From: Urbifossiella sp043733485 | Lineage (GTDB): Bacteria > Planctomycetota > Planctomycetia > Gemmatales > Gemmataceae | Length of the DNA: 8,343 bases | Direction: 5' to 3' | NCBI GenBank assembly: GCA_043733485.1 | Contig: JAYTGN010000382.1 | Location: 1 to 8,343 of the forward strand | Part shown: positions 1 to 6,398 of the stretch, piece by piece | How the letters are laid out: the number at the start of each line of letters is the position of its first letter | How positions within the stretch are numbered: the stretch's first letter is position 1 | Translations under genes and position numbers: made by a program | Notes under the pieces: generated by a model | The model's database searches: none | What the model saw: the letters and a program-made list of their open reading frames with translations, nothing else | Told to the model about the DNA's origin: nothing

Positions 1-11
1 TTTCTCGCACA
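1..11 (+). repeat. Left 11-bp direct repeat (possible target-site duplication)
   Basis: TTTCTCGCACA, identical and in the same orientation as 8333-8343. Each copy abuts the outer end of an inverted repeat. Being direct rather than inverted, the match is not explained by the inverted repeat itself. Confidence 0.6.
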
Positions 12-57
12 CCCGGCGACTTACGTCGCCGGTTCGCCAAAATCTATAGGCACACCC
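12..57 (+). repeat. Left terminal inverted repeat containing a hairpin
   Basis: The first 27 bases (12-38) are the exact reverse complement of 8306-8332. Bases 36-57 match the reverse complement of 8268-8289 with two mismatches. Inside lies a perfect 8-bp stem, CCGGCGAC at 13-20 and GTCGCCGG at 25-32, closing a TTAC loop, much like the REP and BIME palindromes of other bacteria. In the left copy the 27-bp and 22-bp blocks are contiguous and overlap by three bases, while the right copy has a 19-bp spacer. Confidence 0.75.
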
Positions 58-93
58 GAATTCGCCGGCCCACTTTCGGCGGAGTTCGCCTCT
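58..93 (+). repeat. Imperfect inverted repeat inside the left end
   Basis: A CCGAATTCGCCG segment faces CGGCGGAGTTCG across a loop of about ten bases. The stem needs one mismatch and one bulge. It sits between the terminal repeat and the possible promoter of the DUF1501 gene. It may be another hairpin of the terminal region or chance pairing in GC-rich DNA. Confidence 0.25.
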
Positions 94-121
94 GGCATCG
101 GCGAGCAGATTCGGCGATAAT
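92..121 (+). promoter_or_regulatory. Possible sigma70-type promoter for the DUF1501 gene
   Basis: CTGGCA at 92-97 (four of six bases of the -35 consensus) is followed after 18 bases by GATAAT at 116-121 (five of six of the -10 consensus). Transcription would begin near 128, about 25 bases before the ATG at 153. It is in the only AT-richer spot of this leader. Planctomycete promoters diverge from the E. coli consensus, so this is a candidate only. Confidence 0.3.
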
Positions 122-152
122 CCTAATCTGCCTGCCCTCCGCGGAGCCTCTC

Positions 153-2177
153 ATGCTCTCCTTGCACGATTTTCCGCTTCCGATGTTTGAAGGTCCGAAT
201 CGCCGCGAGTGGCTTCGCGTCGGCGGGCTGAGCCTTGCGGGCCTCTCGCTGCCGGCGCTTCTGCGCGCCAATCAACAGCCCACGACCGCACCGTCGCTCG
301 CCACGCGGCTCGGGTCCGACACCTTCGGCAAGGCGAAGAACGTCATCTTCCTGTGGTTGCAAGGTGGGCCGCCGCAGCACGAAACGTTCGACCCGAAGCC
401 GAACGCACCGGTCGAAATTCGCGGCCCGTTCAAACCGATTCAGACCACGGTGCCCGGCACGCAGTTCTGCGAACTCCTTCCGCGAACGGCTCGCATTGCC
501 CACAAGATTGCCGTCATCCGCTCCATGCACACGGACGACGACAACCACGACGTGAGCGGCTACTGGGTGCTCACCGGCTATCCGTACGGCCCCGGTTCCG
601 CGCGGCAGATCAAGCCCGCCGACTGGCCCTACTTCGGCTCCGTGCTCAAGATGGTGAAGCCGAGCGTGAAGCTGCCCGCCCTTACGACGGTGTGGATTCC
701 GGACGTGATGCGACTGAATGATAACGTGACGCCTGCCGGGCAGACCGCGGGGTTCATCGGCAAGCAGTGGGAACCGGAGCGGTTCGTCGGCGACCCGGCC
801 GCTGCCGACTACACGATCGAAGGCGTGAGCCTTCCGGCGGATGTGAGCATTGCGAGATTCGATCGGCGGCACGATTTGTTGAGCCAACTCGATCGGCATC
901 GCAAGCAGTCGGACCAGGGCGGCCCCGCCGAAGCCTGGGATCGCTTGAGCCATCACGCCTTCGACCTGGTCGCTTCCGGGAAAGCGCGGGAAGCCTTCGA
1001 TTTGCGGAAGGAAGCGCCCGCGACGCGGGATCGGTTTGGCCGGCATTCGTGGGGTCAGAGCGTGCTGTTGGCGCGCAGGCTGATCGAGGCCGGGGTGCGA
1101 CTGGTGCACGTGAATTGGCCGCGCGAGGGCGGCGACGACGCGGTCGACAACCCGATGTGGGACACGCACGCCGGCAACGCGGACCGGCTCCAAGATTGCC
1201 TCTGCCCGCAATTCGACGTCACGTTCCCCGCACTGATCGACGATCTTTCCCAGCGCGGCTTGTTGGATGAAACGTTGGTGGTGGCCGTCGGTGAGTTCGG
1301 CCGCACGCCGCACATTAATGCCGCCGGTGGGCGCGATCACTGGGGCCGCGTGTTCAGCTTGGCGCTAGCCGGGGCCGGCATCACCGGCGGCGCACTGCTC
1401 GGGGCCAGCGACAAGACGGGTGCGTTCCCGGTCGCGGACCCGATTCGCCCGCACGATCTCACGGCCACGATCTTCCACCTGCTCGGCGTCGATCCCGGCG
1501 GCATGTTCCCGGACAAGAGCAACCGCCCGCACCACATTTCAAAGGGCGAGCCGCTGTTTCGCATGCTCGGCAATCGTCCGCTTCCCAAGCTCGTCGAGCC
1601 CGGCGGCGACATCGCATTCGTGCCGCCCTACGACGCGAGCAAGTTGCTCGACCTCGACTTCGCCTCGGGCAAGCTCGTGCCGTGTGCGCCGCCGAGCCGG
1701 GACAAAGGCTGGCGGGCAACGGCCGGGGTGAAGCTCGAGAAAGGCGGCGCGACAATGCGAGTGGAGTCCGGCACGCGAGCGCTTTTGGCTCAGGGCATCC
1801 GCAGCGGTCGCGGCGGCGAGTACACGTTTACCGTGCGCGCGGAACTCGTCGGCGACCCAGCCGACGCCTTCGCAAAGAGTTGTTCGTGCTGGTTGTGCAT
1901 CTTCCGCTTCGCCGATGTGAGCTTGAACCCCGAGAAGGTGCAGGAATTGGCATCGATCGAGTTCAAACCGACGGTCGGAGGCCTCAAGGAATACACGTTG
2001 ACGAAGTTCCTCGGCTCGGGTGCGCCGGGTGCGAACTTCGCCATCGGCAACGGCCTCGGCGTCTCAGTGTTCGTTCGCAAAGATTCGCCCGGCGAGTTGA
2101 AATCGGCGCACCTGCGAATCGCGTCGGTGTCGCTGGGGTTCAGCGCGCGGCCCCGCGATCCGAACGTGGTCGATTAA
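153..2177 (+). CDS. DUF1501 family protein, Tat-exported, with about 200-residue C-terminal extension
   Basis: A 674-residue protein of the DUF1501 family (sulfatase/alkaline-phosphatase-like fold), abundant in planctomycetes and generally of unknown substrate. A twin-arginine export signal is visible near residues 17-39 (NRREWLRV, then a hydrophobic stretch ending LPALLRA). DUF1501 hallmarks follow in order: GGPPQHETFDPKP at 71-83, DTHAGN at 337-342, VGEFGRTPHIN with GGRDHW at 379-397, and PHDLTATIFHLLGVDP at 433-448. The domain ends near residue 475. The last 200 residues are an extra part, rich in alternating beta-like segments (for example GGEYTFTVRAEL) and carrying a CSCWLC cysteine cluster at 577-582. 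It resembles a beta-sandwich binding module but I cannot assign a family. The start at 153 is supported by GGAG at 143-146, six bases upstream, whereas the ATG at 183 has no such site. The function is probably extracytoplasmic hydrolysis, but this is inferred only from fold and export. Confidence 0.88.
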   Translation: MLSLHDFPLPMFEGPNRREWLRVGGLSLAGLSLPALLRANQQPTTAPSLATRLGSDTFGKAKNVIFLWLQGGPPQHETFDPKPNAPVEIRGPFKPIQTTVPGTQFCELLPRTARIAHKIAVIRSMHTDDDNHDVSGYWVLTGYPYGPGSARQIKPADWPYFGSVLKMVKPSVKLPALTTVWIPDVMRLNDNVTPAGQTAGFIGKQWEPERFVGDPAAADYTIEGVSLPADVSIARFDRRHDLLSQLDRHRKQSDQGGPAEAWDRLSHHAFDLVASGKAREAFDLRKEAPATRDRFGRHSWGQSVLLARRLIEAGVRLVHVNWPREGGDDAVDNPMWDTHAGNADRLQDCLCPQFDVTFPALIDDLSQRGLLDETLVVAVGEFGRTPHINAAGGRDHWGRVFSLALAGAGITGGALLGASDKTGAFPVADPIRPHDLTATIFHLLGVDPGGMFPDKSNRPHHISKGEPLFRMLGNRPLPKLVEPGGDIAFVPPYDASKLLDLDFASGKLVPCAPPSRDKGWRATAGVKLEKGGATMRVESGTRALLAQGIRSGRGGEYTFTVRAELVGDPADAFAKSCSCWLCIFRFADVSLNPEKVQELASIEFKPTVGGLKEYTLTKFLGSGAPGANFAIGNGLGVSVFVRKDSPGELKSAHLRIASVSLGFSARPRDPNVVD

Positions 2178-2178
2178 C

Positions 2179-2195
2179 GCGCTTGCGTGTTCGCG
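2179..2195 (+). repeat. Upstream copy of 17-bp repeat flanking the transposase gene
   Basis: GCGCTTGCGTGTTCGCG begins one base after the DUF1501 stop codon. It matches 2861-2877, just after the transposase stop codon, with one mismatch (T versus C at the tenth base). Bases 2180-2193 also pair with the downstream arm 2878-2891, leaving only one T-G wobble, so the copy behaves as half of the downstream palindrome. Confidence 0.6.
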
Positions 2196-2198
2196 AAA

Positions 2199-2207
2199 AA
2201 GGAGGAG
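2199..2207 (+). promoter_or_regulatory. Strong ribosome binding site deciding the transposase start
   Basis: AAGGAGGAG lies six bases before the ATG at 2214. It falls inside the extended frame that could begin at GTG 2187, so it favours initiation at 2214 over that upstream start. It is the strongest such site seen in the window. Confidence 0.75.
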
Positions 2208-2213
2208 AACCCC

Positions 2214-2858
2214 ATGCCGCTGGTGATTGCCCACCATCTGGTTTGGTCCGTGTATGGATCGTGGCTCCCCAACGATCCGCGCGGCAGCGGCTCGGACGAA
2301 GTTCGAAACCCCGTGCTGGCGGAACTCGGCGAACTCCACAAAGGCCGCAAAGCGATTCAACCCAACGGCCGAACGATTCGCGAGTTTTACCGGGAAGCCA
2401 CTCCCCTTTTGCAGCATCCCGTTCTCACGCTCGATGCCGAGCAGCGCGAAACAGTGGGTGCCGCATTCGAGCAGGTGATCGCGGAGAAGAATTACACCTG
2501 CTACGCCGGTGCGGTGATGCCCGATCACGTTCACATCCTGATTCGCAAGCATAAATACGATGCGCTGCAAATCGCCGAACACTTGATGACTGCAAGCCGC
2601 TCCCGGCTCATCGATCGCGGGTTTCGCACACCATCACATCCGACGTGGATTGCCGGTTTCGGCTGGAAGGTCTACCAGTTCGATCCGGTCGATATGCGCC
2701 GCACGATCCGTTACATTGAAGAGAACCCGCGGAAGGGCCGGTTGCCCGATCAGAAGTGGCCCTTCGTGAAACTGTACGACGACTGGCCGCTACACCCAGG
2801 GCACAGTCCGAACTCGCCCTATGCTCGCGCACTCCGCGATGCCGGACGATACCCTTGA
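2214..2858 (+). CDS. REP-associated-type Y1 (HUH) transposase
   Basis: A 214-residue protein of the IS200-like/REP-associated tyrosine transposase superfamily, which cuts and joins single-stranded DNA at hairpins through a phosphotyrosine link. The HUH metal-binding motif is MPDHVHILI, with histidines 105 and 107. Tyr167 in RYIEENPRKGRLP is the likely nucleophile, by analogy with the YIxxNP motif of REP-associated transposases. Both catalytic elements are intact and the frame is unbroken, so the enzyme may be active. An insert-like stretch at residues 20-65 (NDPRGSGSDEV onward) precedes the core, as seen in some larger members. The gene lies 36 bases after the DUF1501 gene and is framed by copies of a palindromic sequence. 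Known: such transposases are often single-copy and associated with dispersed REP palindromes. The hairpin repeats at the window ends are candidate substrates, but that link is inference. Confidence 0.85.
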   Translation: MPLVIAHHLVWSVYGSWLPNDPRGSGSDEVRNPVLAELGELHKGRKAIQPNGRTIREFYREATPLLQHPVLTLDAEQRETVGAAFEQVIAEKNYTCYAGAVMPDHVHILIRKHKYDALQIAEHLMTASRSRLIDRGFRTPSHPTWIAGFGWKVYQFDPVDMRRTIRYIEENPRKGRLPDQKWPFVKLYDDWPLHPGHSPNSPYARALRDAGRYP

Positions 2859-2861
2859 CGG

Positions 2862-2891
2862 CGCTTGCGCGTTCGCGCGAACACGCAGGCG
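2862..2891 (+). repeat. Imperfect palindrome directly after the transposase gene
   Basis: CGCTTGCGCGTTCG (2862-2875) pairs with CGAACACGCAGGCG (2878-2891) around a CG centre, giving a 14-bp stem with one G-T wobble and one C-A mismatch. It begins four bases after the stop codon. No T-run follows, so it is not a standard terminator. It may be the end hairpin of an IS200-like element or a REP-like unit. Its left arm is repeated upstream of the gene at 2180-2193. Confidence 0.6.
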
Positions 2892-2903
2892 TTGGAGATT
2901 CCA

Positions 2904-3536
2904 ATGACCCGTCGCGAACTGCTCGCACTCGCCGCTGCGGCTCCGTTCGCCCGCGCCGCCGAACCCACCAAACCCACGCGCTTCGAGTTCACCCGGCTCA
3001 TCGCGCACTGGGCCGAGTACGGCGACGCCGATTACCTCGACTTCGTCCGCGACGCGAAGCCCGAGGTGTGTCAGATCGGCTTCTACGGCGGGCACTTCTA
3101 CAGCCTCGTTCACACGCCAGACTACAAGGGCTACCCCGCGCACTTCCCGGTGCAAGGCATCGCCGAGTGCGGCAAGTGGTTCGAAGCTCGCAACGCCGCC
3201 ATCCACAAACTCGGGGCGAAGGTCGTCGGCCACTTCAACGTGTCGTTCCTCGTCGGCGAACCGGACGCCAAGGAACCTAAGGGATTCTTCAAGTTCTACC
3301 GCGACCTCTGGGACGAAAAAGAACTCGGACCCAAACCCGTGAAGGACCCGCTCAATCTCATTTCGCGCAACGTCGACTTCGCTCTTCCTCGGAATGCGAA
3401 AGTCGCCAGCGTGAACGTGGTGACGCCCGAGGAACCGGACGGAGACGAGGTGAAGTTCGTTGTCAAAGATGGCCGCTTGCAATTCACCGTGCCGAAGTTC
3501 CTGGTGTATGCGGTGGCACGGATCAAGTTGAACTGA
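2904..3536 (+). pseudogene. Tat-exported glycoside-hydrolase-like protein, probably internally deleted in frame
   Basis: An open frame of 210 residues with a twin-arginine signal (MTRRELLALAAAAPFARA). Residues 25-150 (HWAEYGDADYLDF, QIGFYGGHFYSLVHT, KGYPAHFPVQGIAECGKWF, GAKVVGHFNVSFLVG, GFFKFYRDLWDEKELGPKPV) look like the start of a secreted, TIM-barrel glycoside-hydrolase-like protein of planctomycetes that I recall as about 600-700 residues long. Residues 155-210 (NVDFALPRNAKV to FLVYAVARIKLN) look like the final beta-sandwich strand region of the same type of protein. The barrel core, including any catalytic residues, seems missing, with the join near nucleotides 3350-3372. The ATG at 2904 has GGAG six bases upstream; an upstream GTG at 2865 would run through the palindrome and displace the signal. 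The frame is intact, so a short product may still be made. Substrate and family name are uncertain. Confidence 0.55.
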
Positions 3537-3549
3537 GCCGTAAGCGGCT
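3536..3549 (+). repeat. Small hairpin between the truncated gene and nhaA
   Basis: AGCCG-TAAG-CGGCT forms a 5-bp stem with a TAAG loop, starting on the last base of the stop codon and ending 15 bases before the nhaA ATG. No T-run follows. Its loop resembles the GTAA loop of the terminal hairpins, but the stems differ. Confidence 0.35.
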
Positions 3550-3564
3550 TCGTAAGAAGAGTGA

Positions 3565-4872
3565 ATGTCGCTTGCTGGGAAACTGCCTGACGCCCCGATC
3601 CATCGCCTGACGCGACCGCTCGAACGGTTCCTCCACGTGGAATCCGCCGGCGGTGTCGTGCTTCTGGTCTGCGCGATCGTGGCCCTCGCGCTTGCCAATT
3701 CTCCTGCGGCCGACGCCTACCAAAACTTCTGGCACACTCGCATCGCACTCGTAATCGGCGGCTTCTCCCTCGGCGGCGAACTCGGCCACTTCTTCGTCAA
3801 CGACGTCCTGATGACCATCTTCTTCTTCGTGGTCGGGCTCGAGATCAAGCGCGAACTCGTGGCCGGCGAGCTGAACGAACCGCGGAAGGCCGCGCTCCCC
3901 GTGATCGCTGCCCTCGGCGGCATGGTCGTTCCCGCCAGCATCTACTTCGCAATCATGCACGGCAAGCCCGGCGAAAAGGGGTGGGGCATCCCCATGGCCA
4001 CGGACATCGCCTTCGTCGTCGGAGTCATGGCCATCCTCGGCCCGCGCGTGCCCCTCGGCCTCAAGATCATGCTGCTTTCGATCGCCATCGCGGACGACAT
4101 CGGAGCCGTGGTGGTGATCGCAGCGTTCTACAACACCGGGTTCGACGGGTTCATGCTGATGATGGCCGGTTATGGCCTCGCGGTGATCTACTTGCTGCGC
4201 TGGCTCGGAGCGCGGTCGATCTTCGTCTACCTTCTCATCGGCGTCTACGTCTGGCTCGGCTTCTACAAGTCCGGCGTGCATCCGACCGTGGCCGGTGTGA
4301 TCCTCGGGCTCATGACGCCCGCCGGCACCTGGGTAAACCGCGCCTCGCTACGGCTCATCCTCACGGACCTGGCTGCCGAACTCCGGGAAGATGGCGAAGA
4401 CGAGGTCGGTGCCGACGATTTGAGGCTACTGGCATTCGCGGCGAAGGAAGCGGTCTCGCCTTTGGATCGTCTCGAAACGCCGCTCCATACGTGGGTGGGG
4501 TTCATCATCATGCCTCTGTTCGCGCTCGCGAACGCCGGCGTCGCGGTGAATGCGAACGCCCTCGCGGACCCGATCGCCATCGCGGTCGCGCTGGGGCTCT
4601 TCCTCGGCAAACCGATTGGCGTCGTGCTCTTCAGTTGGCTTGCGGTGCGGGCCAAGATTGCGAAACTGCCTCACGGCGTATCGTGGGGCATGATGGCCGG
4701 CGCGGGTATGCTGGCCGGCATCGGGTTCACGATGTCGCTCTTTGTCACGGGCCTGGCGCTCGATGCCGAGCAACTCGCGGCGGGGAAGGTGGGCACCCTC
4801 GCGGGTTCCGTGCTCAGCGCCGCGGTGGGCACGGCGATCTTGTGGTTCACGTTGAGAAAGCCGTCGAGGTGA
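3565..4872 (+). CDS. nhaA: Na+/H+ antiporter NhaA
   Basis: A 435-residue inner-membrane antiporter that exports sodium (or lithium) in exchange for protons, serving pH and salt homeostasis. Family hallmarks are present in order: FFFVVGLEIKRELVAGEL at 86-103, MATDIAF at 144-150 with Asp147 (matching E. coli Asp133), AIADDIGAVVVIAAFY at 174-189 with the ion-binding pair Asp177-Asp178 (E. coli Asp163-Asp164), and FLGKPIGVVLF with Lys349 (E. coli Lys300). About twelve hydrophobic segments are visible. It is somewhat longer than E. coli NhaA (388 residues), partly through a charged cytoplasmic loop at about 269-300 (ELREDGEDEVGADD). The gene follows the truncated gene by 28 bases; its ribosome binding site (AAGAAGA at 3554-3560) is weak. 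All key residues are intact, so function is expected. Confidence 0.95.
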   Translation: MSLAGKLPDAPIHRLTRPLERFLHVESAGGVVLLVCAIVALALANSPAADAYQNFWHTRIALVIGGFSLGGELGHFFVNDVLMTIFFFVVGLEIKRELVAGELNEPRKAALPVIAALGGMVVPASIYFAIMHGKPGEKGWGIPMATDIAFVVGVMAILGPRVPLGLKIMLLSIAIADDIGAVVVIAAFYNTGFDGFMLMMAGYGLAVIYLLRWLGARSIFVYLLIGVYVWLGFYKSGVHPTVAGVILGLMTPAGTWVNRASLRLILTDLAAELREDGEDEVGADDLRLLAFAAKEAVSPLDRLETPLHTWVGFIIMPLFALANAGVAVNANALADPIAIAVALGLFLGKPIGVVLFSWLAVRAKIAKLPHGVSWGMMAGAGMLAGIGFTMSLFVTGLALDAEQLAAGKVGTLAGSVLSAAVGTAILWFTLRKPSR

Positions 4873-5041
4873 AAGATCGCCTTCGCCCGCGACGTCCGCC
4901 AGTCGCGCCTCCATTTCTTGAGGCTGTTGAGGTGAAGAAGATCTTGCTTTTCTTTCCTTTCTCTTGCATCGCGCGGCGAGTCCGGTTCTACTGAGTGTCG
5001 CCTATCCAACCCCTTTCGGGGTTCAGCCGCGGAGGCGGCAC
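4873..5041 (+). promoter_or_regulatory. Leader between nhaA and the phosphatase gene
   Basis: No gene is seen in these 169 bases. A partial duplication occurs: GTCGAGGTGAAAGAT at the nhaA stop (4863-4877) resembles GTTGAGGTGAAGAAGAT (about 4926-4942). A 19-base uninterrupted pyrimidine run follows (CTTTTCTTTCCTTTCTCTT, 4947-4965), unusual in this GC-rich DNA. Two hairpins precede the start codon and are listed separately. The region could hold the phosphatase promoter, but no convincing -35/-10 pair was found. Confidence 0.4.
5008..5039 (+). promoter_or_regulatory. Tandem RNA hairpins, the second presenting the ribosome binding site in its loop
   Basis: Hairpin one is AACCCC-TTTC-GGGGTT (5008-5023), a perfect 6-bp stem. 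Hairpin two is GCCGC-GGAG-GCGGC (5026-5039), a perfect 5-bp stem whose four-base loop is exactly the GGAG ribosome binding site. The ATG at 5042 follows three bases later. Folding could tune translation of the phosphatase, for instance as a temperature or protein-binding switch. In RNA this is a prediction only; short GC stems arise easily by chance. Confidence 0.4.
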
Positions 5042-6334
5042 ATGCCGGCGACTTCGGACTTCTTCAATACTGGGCCCCGCAACTCCCGCAGTCGGCTGAC
5101 GGCGAGCGTGGAGTTGATGCGCGAACTGAGCCGCTCCTCCGAACCGCACGAGATGTACCAACTCTTCTCGCGCCGAATGGACGAAATCTTCCCCGTCGCC
5201 CGACGGCTCACGATCTCGCGGCGCGGGCTCCACTACCCAGAATACCGCGTCACCCGCTGCACTCTCTGGAAAGAACAAACCGACCCGTGGAAGGATGCGA
5301 AACGCCTCCCGATCTACTCCGGCGGGCTGCTCGCCGAACTGCTCTATTCCGACGAACCGCACGTGATCGACAACCTCGAACTCGACCCGGACGATCCCGC
5401 TGGTGAATACCTCGGCGGTCAGCAATCGCTCCTTGCCATCCCGCAGTTCGAGAACGGTTCCGCCGTGAACGCCATCATCCTCGGCCGCGAGGATACCGCC
5501 GGCTTCCCCCGCGAACGCATCCCCGATCTCGTGATGCTGAGCAACCTCTTCGCCCGGGCCACGCAAACGCTGGTGCTTTCCAAAGCGGTGCGGGAAGCGT
5601 ACGAGTCGCTCGATTTCGAACTGCGAACGGTGGCGGACATTCAGCGGGCACTCCTGCCCACGAGCATGCCGAATGTGCCGGGTCTGGACGTGGCCGTTCA
5701 CCTGCAACCCGCGAAGCGGGCCGGCGGAGACTACTACGATTTCTTCGAACTTCCGGGCGGTAAGCTCGGCGTACTCATCGCGGATGCCAGCGGGCACGGT
5801 GCCCCGGCCGCCGTACTCATGGCCATGACCCACAGTATCACGCACACACTCCCGGACCCGGTGCGGCCGGGCGCACTGCTCACGCATTTGAACGCGCATC
5901 TGGCTCGCCGCTATACGCGCCCCACAGGCAGTTTCGTCACGGCCTTTTATGCGGTTTTCGACCCTGCAAACGGCACGCTCACCTATTCCAGTGCTGGTCA
6001 CACACCACCGCGCCTTCGTCGCGCCGACGGCTCGCTCGCCGTGTTGAACCGGGCCCAGCGCTTACCGCTGGGAATCAAGCCGGACGAGGTTTATCCCGAG
6101 CAATCGATCGTGCTGCACCACGGCGACCGCGTCGTGCTCTTCACCGATGGCGTGATCGAAGCGGTGAACCCGGAGAACGACATGTTCGGCTCGCTTCGGC
6201 TGGACGAATCTCTCTCGGATGGCGATGCCGCGGCCTCGGTACTCCTGCGCGCGATTCTCGATTCGTGGGACGCGTTCACCGACGGCGTGCCCTCCGCCGA
6301 CGACCGCACTTTGGTGGTGGTGAAGCGCGGGTAG
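5042..6334 (+). CDS. GAF plus SpoIIE/RsbU-type PP2C serine phosphatase
   Basis: A 430-residue cytoplasmic signalling phosphatase. Residues 20-180 look like a GAF-type sensor domain (VELMRELSRSSEPHEMYQLF at the start, LLAIPQFENGSAVNAIILGR near 130-149). A short helical linker (about 176-197) leads to the phosphatase: DIQRALLP at 199-206, GGDYYDFF at 228-235, IADASGHGAPAAVLMA at 246-261, SSAGHTPP at 316-323, LFTDGVIEAVNP at 366-377 and ADDRT at 419-423. The metal-binding aspartates Asp230, Asp248, Asp369 and Asp420 or Asp421 are all present, so it should be active. Known relatives dephosphorylate anti-sigma antagonists (STAS proteins) in partner-switch cascades. No kinase, STAS or sigma gene is adjacent, so its partner must be elsewhere. 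The start at 5042 is set by GGAG at 5031-5034; the frame also extends to a TTG at 4964, without a clear site. Confidence 0.9.
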   Translation: MPATSDFFNTGPRNSRSRLTASVELMRELSRSSEPHEMYQLFSRRMDEIFPVARRLTISRRGLHYPEYRVTRCTLWKEQTDPWKDAKRLPIYSGGLLAELLYSDEPHVIDNLELDPDDPAGEYLGGQQSLLAIPQFENGSAVNAIILGREDTAGFPRERIPDLVMLSNLFARATQTLVLSKAVREAYESLDFELRTVADIQRALLPTSMPNVPGLDVAVHLQPAKRAGGDYYDFFELPGGKLGVLIADASGHGAPAAVLMAMTHSITHTLPDPVRPGALLTHLNAHLARRYTRPTGSFVTAFYAVFDPANGTLTYSSAGHTPPRLRRADGSLAVLNRAQRLPLGIKPDEVYPEQSIVLHHGDRVVLFTDGVIEAVNPENDMFGSLRLDESLSDGDAAASVLLRAILDSWDAFTDGVPSADDRTLVVVKRG

Positions 6335-6355
6335 CAAGCCAATTCAATCCGGTAC

Positions 6356-6381
6356 GGACCGATTCGAGCAATCTCCGGTCC
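6356..6381 (+). promoter_or_regulatory. Hairpin in the leader of the DUF2252 gene
   Basis: GGACCG (6356-6361) pairs with CGGTCC (6376-6381). Inside, ATT (6362-6364) pairs with AAT (6370-6372), leaving CTC as a bulge and a five-base loop. No T-run follows, so a terminator is unlikely. It stands 17 bases before the DUF2252 start and may affect its translation or the upstream mRNA end. Confidence 0.35.
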
Positions 6382-6398
6382 TCGATGAGTTCCACACG

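Noticed and set aside
123..1340. Long open frame of 405 codons on the minus strand
   Set aside because: It is antisense to the DUF1501 gene, has a low-complexity Arg/His/Val-rich composition and no recognisable domain, and arises from the high GC content.
2187..2213. GTG start nine codons upstream for the transposase
   Set aside because: The strong AAGGAGGAG site lies inside that extension, at the right distance from the ATG at 2214.
2861..2891. Rho-independent terminator after the transposase gene
   Set aside because: The stem is good but no T-run follows, so it is listed as a palindrome instead.
3523..4281. 252-codon minus-strand frame rich in Asp, Glu and His
   Set aside because: It is a mirror of nhaA codons; its acidic composition reflects the complement of hydrophobic codons.
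4964..5041. TTG start extending the phosphatase by 26 residues
   Set aside because: The extension runs through two hairpins and the ribosome binding site that serves the ATG at 5042.
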